A stretch of 64,000 nt of DNA from the NCBI RefSeq assembly GCF_040796495.1, contig NZ_JBFNQN010000012.1, forward strand, positions 1-64,000, given 5' to 3'. The position numbers and the translations under genes were made by a program. Numbering within the stretch: position 1 is the first letter of the stretch; the number at the start of each line of letters is the position of its first letter. The notes beneath the pieces were generated by a model that did no database searches, was not told the DNA's origin, and was given only the letters and a program-made list of their open reading frames with translations. This DNA comes from Kineococcus endophyticus. GTDB lineage: Bacteria > Actinomycetota > Actinomycetes > Actinomycetales > Kineococcaceae. Shown here piece after piece: positions 41,988 through 49,744 of this stretch.

Positions 41988-43115
41988 TCAGACGGCGTAG
42001 CGCAGGAGCGCGCCGATGCCGTCGGCCAGCGACACCGGCGGGTCCTCGTCCTCCTCGGGCTGCCGCACCAGCTCGATCTCGGCGTCGGAGGCGGCCAGCG
42101 CCCGGACGAGGGCCGCGTCGGCCCGCACCTGGACGACGTCGCTCACGCCGAGCACGTCGAGGTCCTCGCGGGTGGTGGCGACCTCGAGCGGGCCGGGGCC
42201 CGTCCACAGCTGGTCGGTGGACGTCGGGTCGTCGACGAGGAGCAGCGTCCGCACCTGGCCGGCGCGCAGCGCGGAGACGACGGGGTCCAGGCCCTCGACG
42301 GCGCGGCCCTGCCGACCGCGTTCCTGGGCGAACTCGTCGACGACGGCCTGGCGGCGGCGGGTGCGGACGACGTCGAGAGCGGCGGCGACGTTGGCCTCGA
42401 AGGCCTTCTCGCGGGTGCCGGCGGCGCGGCCACCGCCCTTGACCTCGCACATCACCGACGCGAGCGCGGCCGGTGCCTTGTCCTTCAGCGACGCCATGGC
42501 CTTGGGGTCACCGGTCACCAGGACGACGTCGGGCCGTTCGCGGCGGACGAGGTCGGCGAGGTCGCTGGCGACCGCGGCGGCGTTGTGGTCCCAGGAGTCC
42601 TGGACGGTCCGCTGGTACCGGTGCTCGGCGCGGTTGTCCCCGGACCCCTTGTGCAGCAGGTCGTGTCCACCCTCGACGGTCCTCCGTTCGCGGCCGACGA
42701 CGGCACCCGTGCGCGCCACCGTGACGTCGGCGCCCGCGCGGTCGAGCTCGACGAGCACGTAGCGGACGTCGTCGGCCATGGAGCGCACGAGCGGCATGAG
42801 GTGCGCGACGGGTCCGGTCGTCGCCTCCTCCCGCTGCGGCGGGGAGGCCAGGACGAGGTCGAGCTGCAGCCCCGTCGCCGTGGCGACGAGCGCGCGGCCG
42901 ACGTGACCGCCGACCCCGGTCGGTTCGGCCGCGACGGCGTCGAGGGCGGCGAGCGCCGGTTCCGGGGCGCCCTGACCGGCGAGCGCCGAGCGGGCCTCCT
43001 GCCAGCGCAGGTCGATGTCGTGCGCGCCCGTCGCCCGGTCCCGGGTCGCGTCGACGTAGACGGAGACGGAGGGCCCGGGGTCGGTGGCCACGTCCTTGAG
43101 CCAGGTCAGCTTCAC
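41988..43115 (-). CDS. Vms1/Rv2629-like peptidyl-tRNA hydrolase or release-factor-like protein
   Basis: A 375-aa cytosolic protein of the bacterial-archaeal eRF1-like (baeRF) group, similar in arrangement to Mycobacterium tuberculosis Rv2629 and related to the Vms1/ANKZF1 tRNA hydrolase fold. Recognised from SVSVYVDATRD, the GGHDLLHKGSGDNRAEHRYQ segment and HNAAAVASDLADLVRRERPD followed by VVLVTGDPKA. Relatives are linked to dormancy and rescue of stalled ribosomes, mainly by inference. GTG 43115 is preceded by GGGAG. Transcribed alone, with the repeat cluster after its stop. Confidence 0.8.
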   Translation of the reverse strand: MKLTWLKDVATDPGPSVSVYVDATRDRATGAHDIDLRWQEARSALAGQGAPEPALAALDAVAAEPTGVGGHVGRALVATATGLQLDLVLASPPQREEATTGPVAHLMPLVRSMADDVRYVLVELDRAGADVTVARTGAVVGRERRTVEGGHDLLHKGSGDNRAEHRYQRTVQDSWDHNAAAVASDLADLVRRERPDVVLVTGDPKAMASLKDKAPAALASVMCEVKGGGRAAGTREKAFEANVAAALDVVRTRRRQAVVDEFAQERGRQGRAVEGLDPVVSALRAGQVRTLLLVDDPTSTDQLWTGPGPLEVATTREDLDVLGVSDVVQVRADAALVRALAASDAEIELVRQPEEDEDPPVSLADGIGALLRYAV

Positions 43116-43184
43116 AGGGACTCCCTCGTGACGGTGTTGCTGTCCGCTCTTGCCTGTCACCCACAGTGCAGGACGACCGCCGCA

Positions 43185-43607
43185 TCACGCGACTCGGTTT
43201 CCCACCGGCCCTTCGTACACCCATCGGCCCTCGACGCGGGAGAACCGTGAGTCCTCGTGCTGAACCCCCCGCCGGCCGGCGAGCCGGTAGTGCGCCTCGA
43301 ACTCGACGGTGCCGGTGTCGTCGAAGGGGCTGCCGTGGTCCGTCGCCAGGACGACGAGCCGGCGCCACTGCACGTCCGGGTCGAGGTCGAGCTCGTCGGG
43401 GCGCGTGGCGGGGTGCCAGCTGCGGAGGAGGTGCTCGACGTCGCCGAGGGCGAAGGCCGTGTAGCGCGAGCGCATGAGCGCCTCCGCCGTCGGGGCGTCC
43501 ACGCCGCCGGTGAGGTAGCGGCCGCAGCACCCGGCCAGGGGTTCGCCCCAGCCGCAGGGACACGGGGGGTCGGCAGGCGGCGGAGGCGACCCGGTGGGCT
43601 CGAGCAT
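43185..43607 (-). CDS. YchJ-like SEC-C motif protein (UPF0225)
   Basis: A 140-aa small cytosolic protein. The N-terminal zinc-binding SEC-C-like motif is CPCGWGEPLAGCCGRYL; ALMRSRYTAFALGDVEHLLRSW and EFEAHYRL follow, matching YchJ throughout. The fold is NTF2-like; the role is unknown. ATG 43607 lies six bases after CATGAT, a possible -10 box, suggesting leaderless translation; GTG 43610 is an alternative. Confidence 0.85.
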   Translation of the reverse strand: MLEPTGSPPPPADPPCPCGWGEPLAGCCGRYLTGGVDAPTAEALMRSRYTAFALGDVEHLLRSWHPATRPDELDLDPDVQWRRLVVLATDHGSPFDDTGTVEFEAHYRLAGRRGVQHEDSRFSRVEGRWVYEGPVGNRVA

Positions 43608-43613
43608 CACCGG

Positions 43614-43619
43614 ATCATG
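43614..43619 (-). promoter_or_regulatory. Possible -10 box of a leaderless promoter (YchJ-like gene)
   Basis: CATGAT on the minus strand is six bases before ATG 43607. It matches consensus at four of six positions. Confidence 0.3.
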
Positions 43620-43735
43620 CCCGCAACGGTCCCCCGGCTCACATCGGCTCCGCCCGGGCGGCGTCGGTCGACCGTCCCGCGGGTCTCCGACGATCGGGGG
43701 ACGCCCTCGCAGCGGTCGTCGGCCACGGTGGAGCC

Positions 43736-43957
43736 ATGACGCAGCGACGCAGGACGCAGACCGCCACCTGGGCGCAGACGCCGCTCACCTGGATCGCCCT
43801 GGCCGTGGCGTTCGCGGCGATCTCGGTCTCGAACTGGGTTCAGGCCCTCAGCGGTGCGAAGGACCTCGCCTACCTGCCGGCCGTCGCGTTCGCCCTCGCG
43901 GCGGTGTCGTTCCTGTGGCAGGCGCGCCGGTGCACCCGCGCGCGCTCCGAGGACTGA
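43736..43957 (+). CDS. Small two-span membrane protein
   Basis: A 73-aa protein. After a basic start (MTQRRRTQTATWAQTPLTW) come two helices, IALAVAFAAISVSNWVQAL and LAYLPAVAFALAAVSFLWQA, and a basic tail. GGTGGAG lies just before ATG. No known family; layout similar to the 69-aa protein near 40.9 kb. It converges with the PH-like membrane protein gene. Confidence 0.6.
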   Translation: MTQRRRTQTATWAQTPLTWIALAVAFAAISVSNWVQALSGAKDLAYLPAVAFALAAVSFLWQARRCTRARSED

Positions 43958-43964
43958 GGCACCG

Positions 43965-44675
43965 TCACGAGTGCTCCCCCGGGAGCCGGGCCGGCCGCCG
44001 CCCAGAGCTGACGAGGTTCACCAGGTCGTCGGTGAAGGGGATCCCGTGACGGGCCGCGACCCGTCGGACCTGCCGCCGTCCCCAGAGCCGGTCGTCGTGG
44101 CCGGCCAGCAGGACGGCGGCCAACTGCCCGGGGCTCGTCGGTCCCGGGGTGTCGTACGCGCTCCCGCTGATCCGAGCCACGGGTCCTGACCCGGACATCA
44201 GCCAGTGCGGAGCCGACCACGACAGCTCCAGCACGTCCGCCCACGGGTAGCGCTTCTCGACGCCCGTCCGGGGACGGACCACGAGGGCGTCGTCGGTGAA
44301 GTGCACCTCGTCGCCACCCGTGCGCAGGCGCAGGACGGTGACTGCGGCGAGGACCAGCGCCCACAGGGGCACGAGGCTCCCGGACCAGCGCGGCACGAGG
44401 CCGAGGACCGCGACGACCACGAGGAGCGCCACGGGGACGAGCCACCGCCGCGCGCCGCGCGCCGTGAGGTCCTCGGGAGGCAGGCCGTCCGGTCCCGTGG
44501 AGTCGGCCGGATCGCGGCGGTACCGCAGCCACGTCACGAGGGGCCAGCAGAAGAAGCCGGTGACGATGACGCTGACCACCGCCGTCCTGACATCGCCGGT
44601 CGCGACGGCCTGGACGGTCGGGACCGCGAAGCCGAGGCCCGCGATGGCGGACACGACGAGGAACCAGCGGGGCAC
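43965..44675 (-). CDS. Membrane protein with PH-like domain
   Basis: A 236-aa protein. There are two N-terminal helices (residues 5-50), then a second pair around residues 78-115, followed by a soluble part beginning VHFTDDALVVRPRTGVEKRY, then PWADVLELSWSAPHWLM, which looks like a bacterial PH (bPH2/YcxB-like) domain. Function unknown; such proteins often sense or organise the membrane. Start codon GTG 44675 with no clear ribosome site. Confidence 0.65.
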   Translation of the reverse strand: MPRWFLVVSAIAGLGFAVPTVQAVATGDVRTAVVSVIVTGFFCWPLVTWLRYRRDPADSTGPDGLPPEDLTARGARRWLVPVALLVVVAVLGLVPRWSGSLVPLWALVLAAVTVLRLRTGGDEVHFTDDALVVRPRTGVEKRYPWADVLELSWSAPHWLMSGSGPVARISGSAYDTPGPTSPGQLAAVLLAGHDDRLWGRRQVRRVAARHGIPFTDDLVNLVSSGRRPARLPGEHS

Positions 44676-44736
44676 GTCCGCGAGGGTGCCGGACGCGGCG
44701 CGGTGGCGCGCGGTGTTCTCGCCTCCTCCCAGCGGA

Positions 44737-44760
44737 CGGTCAGGCCGGCGCCGCCGTCGT
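44737..44760. repeat. 24-bp exact repeat of the LacI gene end
   Basis: These 24 bases, CGGTCAGGCCGGCGCCGCCG plus TCGT, recur exactly at 45301-45324, where they cover the end of the LacI-type regulator gene. The first copy lies in the gap between two leftward genes and has no coding role that I can see. It may be a relic of a small duplication. Confidence 0.5.
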
Positions 44761-44775
44761 CGTCGTCGACCCGTC

Positions 44776-45216
44776 TCAGACAGCGCTGGTCATGGTCAGT
44801 GCCCACACGGAGTCGACGTCACTGGGCCGGGTGATCTCGAACACCACCGTGTCGCCGTCCGGGACGAGGCCCTCGACGCGGTGGGCCTGCCCGTCGCAGT
44901 CCACGGTGATGGCCGCCCCGGCCAGCTGCGCGTCCAGGTCCGACCCGCCGGTGCACGCCACCCAGGCAGCCCGGGTGCCGCCGTCAGCGGGGACACCGCC
45001 CAGCCGGACGCTGGTCGTCTGGTGCGCGTCCCCGCCGCTGCCGACGGTCGGGGAGTCGCCCGCGGCGGTCGCGGCGTCGCGGACGAGGTCGGCCACGCGC
45101 TGGACGGCCTCGGGGCTGGGACCCGGCGGTGGGTCCGGCTCGCTGGAGCAGGAGGACAGCACGACGAGGGCCAGCGGCACGAGGAGCCACCACCTCCTCG
45201 GGGCGTTGGTCGACAT
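44776..45216 (-). CDS. Small secreted lipoprotein
   Basis: A 146-aa exported protein. The signal peptide RRWWLLVPLALVVLSSCSS has a lipobox (VLSSC), then a Pro-rich linker (SEPDPPPGPSPE). The mature domain has two cysteines (VACTGG and TVDCDG) that could form a disulfide, and a beta-rich end (DTVVFEITRPSDVDSVWALT). No family recognised. ATG 45216 is six bases after TACGTT, so probably leaderless. Confidence 0.7.
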   Translation of the reverse strand: MSTNAPRRWWLLVPLALVVLSSCSSEPDPPPGPSPEAVQRVADLVRDAATAAGDSPTVGSGGDAHQTTSVRLGGVPADGGTRAAWVACTGGSDLDAQLAGAAITVDCDGQAHRVEGLVPDGDTVVFEITRPSDVDSVWALTMTSAV

Positions 45217-45222
45217 GGACGC

Positions 45223-45228
45223 AACGTA
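45223..45228 (-). promoter_or_regulatory. Predicted -10 box of a leaderless promoter (lipoprotein)
   Basis: TACGTT on the minus strand is six bases before ATG 45216; no ribosome-binding site. Confidence 0.45.
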
Positions 45229-45304
45229 CGGCCGTCGTTCGCGCCGCGAGCCTCACCGAACCATTCGGCACCCGGTCTCGGAGGCGGTCGGTGCGATTCC
45301 GCGG

Positions 45305-46291
45305 TCAGGCCGGCGCCGCCGTCGTGGCCCGCACCACGAGCCGGGGGGCGACGAGCTGCAGGTCGGCGGGGGCGTCGGGGTCCTCGAGCCGGTCCAGCAG
45401 GCGCCGGGCGGCGAGCCGTCCCACCTCGTGGGCGGCGTTGTCGACGCTGGTGAGCGAGACGGCGCGCAGCTTGGCGATCGAGGTGTCGTCGTAGCCGACG
45501 ACCGACAGCGCGCCCGGAACGGCGACGCCGAGGTCCGCCGCGGCCGCGAGCACGCCGACGGCGGCCGCGTCGTTGGCGGCGACGACGGCGGTCGGCGGGT
45601 CCGGCCGGGTCAGCAGGGCGCGGCCGGCGCGGTGGCCGGCGTCCTCCGTCATGGGGCCGGTCTCGACGAGGACGTCGGCTCTCCCCGCACGGGCGGCGGC
45701 CTCGAAGGCGCGTCGGCGCAGGTCGCCGACGGGTCCGGTGCCCGCGACGTGGGCCAGGCGGCGGTGCCCGAGCGCGAGGAGGTGTTCGACGGCGAGGCGG
45801 ACCCCGGTCCCGTCGTCCCCGGCCACGACGTCGACGGCGAACGGGTCGCCGTCGGCCAGGCGGGTGCCCGCCAGGACGGTCGGCACGTCCGCCGCGACCT
45901 CCTCGACGAGGGCCAGGTCGGGCAGGGTGCCGATGACGACGAGGCCGTCGAGGCGCAGGTCGGCGAAGGTGCGGGGGGCGTCGGGCTCACTGCGCGCTTC
46001 GGCCAGCACCGGCCGCAACCCAGCCGCGTGCAGGACGGGACGCAGGCCCTCGAGGACGTCGACGAACCACGGGTTGCGCAGGTCGTCCAGGACGAGGCCG
46101 ATCGCGCGGGTCCGGCCCTGGGCCAGGCTGCGGGCCGTCGGATCGGGTCGGTAGCCGAGCTCGTCCATCGCGGTCAGGACGGCGGCGCGCCGCTCGGGCG
46201 AGACCTTCGGGCTGTCCTGCAGCACGAGCGAGACGAGGGACTTGGAGACGCCGGCGCGGGCGGCGACGCTGCGGATGGTCGGCCGGGTCAC
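45305..46291 (-). CDS. LacI-family transcriptional regulator
   Basis: A 328-aa repressor. The N-terminal LacI HTH reads TIRSVAARAGVSKSLVSLVL, then the hinge RPDPTARSLAQGRTRAIGLV; the rest is a periplasmic-binding-protein-like sugar-sensing domain (VVGYDDTSIAKL). It is divergent from a Gfo/Idh/MocA dehydrogenase and the shared gap contains a perfect LacI-type palindrome, so it is almost certainly that gene's repressor. GTG 46291 follows GGAGGTGA. Confidence 0.9.
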   Translation of the reverse strand: MTRPTIRSVAARAGVSKSLVSLVLQDSPKVSPERRAAVLTAMDELGYRPDPTARSLAQGRTRAIGLVLDDLRNPWFVDVLEGLRPVLHAAGLRPVLAEARSEPDAPRTFADLRLDGLVVIGTLPDLALVEEVAADVPTVLAGTRLADGDPFAVDVVAGDDGTGVRLAVEHLLALGHRRLAHVAGTGPVGDLRRRAFEAAARAGRADVLVETGPMTEDAGHRAGRALLTRPDPPTAVVAANDAAAVGVLAAAADLGVAVPGALSVVGYDDTSIAKLRAVSLTSVDNAAHEVGRLAARRLLDRLEDPDAPADLQLVAPRLVVRATTAAPA

Positions 46292-46339
46292 GCGGTCACC
46301 TCCTTGACACCCTGGGTCCGTCCGACGATCGTAGTCGCC

Positions 46340-46355
46340 GTTGGACCGGTCCAAC
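46340..46355. promoter_or_regulatory. Perfect 16-bp LacI-family operator
   Basis: GTTGGACCGGTCCAAC is a perfect palindrome with the central CG typical of LacI-family sites. It lies 21 bases before the dehydrogenase start and 48 bases before the regulator, well placed to control both. Confidence 0.75.
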
Positions 46356-46376
46356 AGACTCGACGAGGAGGATCCC

Positions 46377-47375
46377 GTGACCGACCTGCACCTCGGCCTG
46401 GCCGGCGTCGGCCGCATCGGCGCTATGCACGCGCGGACGATGGTCGCGACCCCCGGCGTCGGCCGGGTCACCGTCGCCGACGTCGACGCGACCCGCGCCC
46501 AGCAGGTCGGCGCGGAGGTGGGTGCCGCCGCGGCCGCCGACGTGGCCGCGCTCCTGGCGTCGGGCATCGACGGCCTCGTCGTCGCCACCGGCACGGCGCA
46601 GCACCCCGAGCTCATCCGCGCCGGCGTCGAGGCGGGCATCCCCGTGCTCTGCGAGAAGCCGGTCGCCCCGGACGTCGCGCTGTCGCTGCCCGTGCTGGAC
46701 CTCATCGCCCGCCACGACGGCGTCGTCCGCATCGCCCACCAGCGCCGCTACGACCCCGGCTACCGCGAGGCCAAACGCGCCCACGCCGCCGGCGAGCTCG
46801 GCTGGCTGCACGCCGTCCGGGCCGTGACGTGCGACGTCACGCCGCCGCCCGTCGCGTTCCTCGCCACCTCCGGGGGGCTGTTCCGCGACTGCAGCGTCCA
46901 CGACTTCGACGTCATCCGCTGGATCACGGGTCGCGAGGTCGTCGAGGTGTACGCCCGCGGCAGCAACAACGGCGACCCCGCGATCGGCGAGGTCGGGGAC
47001 GTCGACTCGGCGCTCGCGGTCTGCACGCTCGACGACGGGACGCTCGCCGTCGTCAGCGCCTCGCGCTACAACGGCGCCGGGCACGACGTGCGGCTGGAGC
47101 TGCAGGGGTCGAAGGGCACGGTCGTCGTCGGCCTCGACGAGCGCAGCGCGGTGCGCTCGGCCGAACCAGGCGTCGGCTTCCCCGCCGGCGTCGCGCACAC
47201 GACGTTCGCGGAGCGGTTCGCCGAGGCCTACCGGGCCGAGATCGAGGCCTTCGCCGGCCTCGTGCGAGGTGAGCCGGACGAGCTGTGCCGGCCGGAGGAC
47301 GCCGTCGCCGCGTCGAAGGTGGCCGACGCGGCGCAGGAGTCGCTGCTCACCGGAGCGCCGGTCCGCGTCGGCTGA
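46377..47375 (+). CDS. Gfo/Idh/MocA-family dehydrogenase (inositol dehydrogenase-like)
   Basis: A 332-aa NAD(P)-dependent sugar or polyol dehydrogenase. The Rossmann motif is GLAGVGRIGAMHARTM, EKPVAPDV is the family's conserved EKP, and LFRDCSVHDFDVIRWITG includes the catalytic DxxxHD-type motif. Overall resemblance is to myo-/scyllo-inositol dehydrogenases. No other sugar-pathway genes lie beside it. GTG 46377 follows GAGGAGGA. Expression should be controlled by the divergent LacI repressor. Confidence 0.88.
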   Translation: MTDLHLGLAGVGRIGAMHARTMVATPGVGRVTVADVDATRAQQVGAEVGAAAAADVAALLASGIDGLVVATGTAQHPELIRAGVEAGIPVLCEKPVAPDVALSLPVLDLIARHDGVVRIAHQRRYDPGYREAKRAHAAGELGWLHAVRAVTCDVTPPPVAFLATSGGLFRDCSVHDFDVIRWITGREVVEVYARGSNNGDPAIGEVGDVDSALAVCTLDDGTLAVVSASRYNGAGHDVRLELQGSKGTVVVGLDERSAVRSAEPGVGFPAGVAHTTFAERFAEAYRAEIEAFAGLVRGEPDELCRPEDAVAASKVADAAQESLLTGAPVRVG

Positions 47376-47386
47376 CACGCCTCAGC

Positions 47387-47448
47387 GGGTGGGGATCGTC
47401 GTCACGTCGTGCTCGACCTACGAGCCCGACGTGACGACGAGCCCACCC
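47387..47448. terminator. Long nested hairpin between convergent genes
   Basis: The outer arm GGGTGGG (47387-47393) pairs with CCCACCC (47442-47448). Next, CGTCGTCACGTCG (47397-47409) pairs perfectly with CGACGTGACGACG (47427-47439). The apex GCTCG/CGAGC (47411-47425) adds five pairs over an ACCTA loop. The dehydrogenase ends on one side and the LCP gene on the other, so it probably terminates both transcripts. Confidence 0.8.
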
Positions 47449-47461
47449 CCGGAGGGTGCGG

Positions 47462-48988
47462 TCAGGCGCAGATGTCGTCGGTGGCGACGCGGGCCGTGAT
47501 GGTCGGGGTCGGCGTCGCGGCGGCGGGCGTGCCCGTCACGCGCGAGCGGACGTCGCTCACCGTCACCCCCGCGGAGGCGACCTCCACGACGATGTTCTTG
47601 CCCAGGGACGGGTCGAGCTGCGTCTTGGCGCCACCCAGCGCCGCGGCGACGGTGTTCGCCGAGTCCTGCCGGTCGGTGCCGTAGCGGACGAGGACGTCCT
47701 CGCCCGGGTCGGTGGCCTCGCCGTCGCCGGTGCCGCCGGAGACGAACCCGACGCCCGTCAGCGCCTTGGACAGCGTCCCCGCCGCGCCGGCCGTCCCGCC
47801 CACGTTGAGCACCTGGACGGAGATCTTCGACGGCGCCACCAGCAGCTCCGAGCTCGTGCCGGGGTCCGCGGTCGGGGAGGCCGTCGGCGTCGCCGAGGCC
47901 GGGCCCGCGGTGTCGGTGCGGACCTGCTGCCACAGCGCGTCGGCCGCCGACGTCCACTGCACGCGGTTCGGGTTCGCCGGGTACGGCTCGGTCGGGACGG
48001 TCACGAACTGCACGCCGTTGGCCGGCATCTTCTGCAGCGACTGCGCCAGGCCCGCGATCTCGGACAGGTCCGCCAGGCCAGGGTCGGTGGTGACCGACTT
48101 CGTCGCCGCGTCCAGGAACGAGAAGAGCTTGTCCGGGCGCGTGAGGATCGCCGAGCTCGTCACCTTCTGGACCATGGAGCTCATCAGCGCCTGCTGCCGA
48201 CCGATGCGCGAGATGTCCGAACCGTCGCCGATGTGGCGGACGCGGGCGTAGGCCAGGGCGGTCTGACCGTCGACGTCGTCGTGCGTCCCGGCGGTCAGGT
48301 GCAGGTCCGCGTCCTTGTCGTCGATCGCCTCCGGCGTGCAGATCGTCACGCCGCCGAGCGCGTCGATCATCGAGCGGAATCCGCTGAAGTCGACGACGAC
48401 GTAGTGGTCGATCGGGACCTTCGTCAGGTCCTGCACGGTGTTGACGGTGCAGGCCGCGCCACCGATCGAGAACGCGGAGTTGAACATGCCCTTCTGGGCC
48501 TTCGTCATCGTGCCGTCGGGCAGCTTGCACGCCGGGATCTGCACGACCGAGTCACGCGGGATGCTCACCATGGTGGCGCTCTTGCGGTCCGCCGCGAGGT
48601 GCACGAGGAGCGTGGTGTCCGACCGCGCGCCCGGGTCCGCCTTCGCGCCGCCGTACTCGTCACCCGAACCGTCGGACAGGTCCCGGGTGTCGCTGCCCAT
48701 CACGAGGATGTTGACCGCGTCCTGACCCGTGGTCGGGTCGACCTTGGACTCGTCCGAAGGCCGGGTGCCGAGAAGGCTGTTGATGTCCTGGGCGTTGATG
48801 TTGCCCTGGAGCTTGTAGTACGCGTAGACGCCACCGCCGGTCGCCACGACCGCCAGCACGACCGCCGCGACCAACACCCCGCGGAGGACCTTGAAGGCCG
48901 TCCCGTGGGCGTGGTCGGAGTGGCGGCCGCGGGCGCGGCGTCCTGCTCCGGGGACCTCGTGCGGCGCGGGGTCGGTGGAAGTCGGCAC
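47462..48988 (-). CDS. LytR-CpsA-Psr family protein with LytR_C domain
   Basis: A 508-aa membrane-anchored enzyme. One helix (LRGVLVAAVVLAVVATGGGVYAY) follows a 33-residue cytoplasmic start. The extracellular LCP domain shows NILVMGSDTRDL, GARSDTTLLVHL, MVSIPRDSVVQIP and YARVRHIGDGSDISRIGRQQ, with the Arg and Asp residues that bind polyprenyl phosphate. A Thr/Pro linker leads to a C-terminal LytR_C domain (SVQVLNVGGTAGAAGTLSKAL). These proteins attach glycopolymers such as arabinogalactan or teichoic acids to peptidoglycan. GTG lies six bases after TACCGT. Confidence 0.9.
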   Translation of the reverse strand: MPTSTDPAPHEVPGAGRRARGRHSDHAHGTAFKVLRGVLVAAVVLAVVATGGGVYAYYKLQGNINAQDINSLLGTRPSDESKVDPTTGQDAVNILVMGSDTRDLSDGSGDEYGGAKADPGARSDTTLLVHLAADRKSATMVSIPRDSVVQIPACKLPDGTMTKAQKGMFNSAFSIGGAACTVNTVQDLTKVPIDHYVVVDFSGFRSMIDALGGVTICTPEAIDDKDADLHLTAGTHDDVDGQTALAYARVRHIGDGSDISRIGRQQALMSSMVQKVTSSAILTRPDKLFSFLDAATKSVTTDPGLADLSEIAGLAQSLQKMPANGVQFVTVPTEPYPANPNRVQWTSAADALWQQVRTDTAGPASATPTASPTADPGTSSELLVAPSKISVQVLNVGGTAGAAGTLSKALTGVGFVSGGTGDGEATDPGEDVLVRYGTDRQDSANTVAAALGGAKTQLDPSLGKNIVVEVASAGVTVSDVRSRVTGTPAAATPTPTITARVATDDICA

Positions 48989-48994
48989 GCTGTC

Positions 48995-49000
48995 ACGGTA
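48995..49000 (-). promoter_or_regulatory. Predicted -10 box of a leaderless promoter (LCP protein)
   Basis: TACCGT on the minus strand is six bases before GTG 48988. No Shine-Dalgarno sequence is visible. Confidence 0.45.
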
Positions 49001-49070
49001 CGGCCGGGGAGGCCGTGCCCTTGAGTGAACCGTCAACGTTCCGCAGCGTGTGCGCGAGCCCTTCACAGCG

Positions 49071-49508
49071 TCAGCTGTTGTTGAGGACGTCCTGCTGGAA
49101 GTCGCGGGCGCACTGCTCCACGGCCGCCTGGTCGTTGTTGGCCTGGGCGTTGGCCACGCACTGGGCGTAGTCCTGACCGCCGTTGTTGAGGAACCACGAG
49201 CCGGCGACGATCCACACGATCGACAGGGCGATGCTCGCGACCAGCGCGACGACGTTGACGACGATGGCCGCCGTCGCCGTTCCCCGGTTGGTCGCCTGCC
49301 CGCGCCTGACCCGCTTGCGAGCGGAGATGCCCAGGATGAGCCCGACGATCGACAGCACGACGCCGACGAAGATCCAGGACAGCAGCAGCGCGACGATGCC
49401 GAGCACCAGCGCGACGACCGCGAGGCCGTTGCGGGGCTTGCTCTGGCCGTACTGCCCGTACTGGTCCTGCTGGCCGTACCCGCTGGGCGGGGGGTACTCA
49501 CTGGACAT
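49071..49508 (-). CDS. DUF4190-like two-span membrane protein
   Basis: A 145-aa protein. The Tyr/Gln/Gly-rich N-terminus (PPPSGYGQQDQYGQYGQ) is followed by a helical pair with AVVALVLGIVALLLSWIFVG and IVGLILGISARKRV, a DUF4190 pattern, then a third helix and a polar extracellular end containing two Cys (YAQCVAN, EQCARDF). Such proteins are widespread in actinobacterial cell-envelope loci without known role. GGGAGGA lies before ATG. Confidence 0.72.
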   Translation of the reverse strand: MSSEYPPPSGYGQQDQYGQYGQSKPRNGLAVVALVLGIVALLLSWIFVGVVLSIVGLILGISARKRVRRGQATNRGTATAAIVVNVVALVASIALSIVWIVAGSWFLNNGGQDYAQCVANAQANNDQAAVEQCARDFQQDVLNNS

Positions 49509-49559
49509 GCTGGGTGTCCTCCCTGGTCGGTGGACGGAAAGCGTCCCAGCAAACCGCGA

Positions 49560-49721
49560 TCACTGCCCGTCGACGGTCCCGTCGTTGATGGCCAGGTGGT
49601 CCGCGATCGCGGGGAACACGACGGTGAAGCAGAGCAGCACGATCCCGGCCGCCACGAGCAGGCTGATGAGCGCCCGCACCCACCAAGGGCCGGGCAGGAC
49701 CCGCCACCACCACGCGTACAC
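49560..49721 (-). CDS. 53-aa actinobacterial membrane peptide next to sortase
   Basis: A 53-aa protein with one or two helices: YAWWWRVLPGPWWVRALISL, then LVAAGIVLLCFTVVFPAIAD and NDGTV near the end. A short protein of this layout (W-rich start, PGPW, FPWV-like helix end, NDGTV) is a conserved companion of class E sortase genes in Actinobacteria. GTG 49721 has AGGAGA six bases upstream. It directly follows the sortase gene, implying co-expression. Confidence 0.75.
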   Translation of the reverse strand: MYAWWWRVLPGPWWVRALISLLVAAGIVLLCFTVVFPAIADHLAINDGTVDGQ

Positions 49722-49744
49722 CTGTCGTCTCCTGTCTCGGGGTC

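Noticed and set aside
41836-41990. Protein repeat reading through the intergenic repeats (two GEATRR units)
   Set aside because: The 75-bp period keeps the frame open by chance; the repeats occur in both orientations, which favours a DNA element over a protein.
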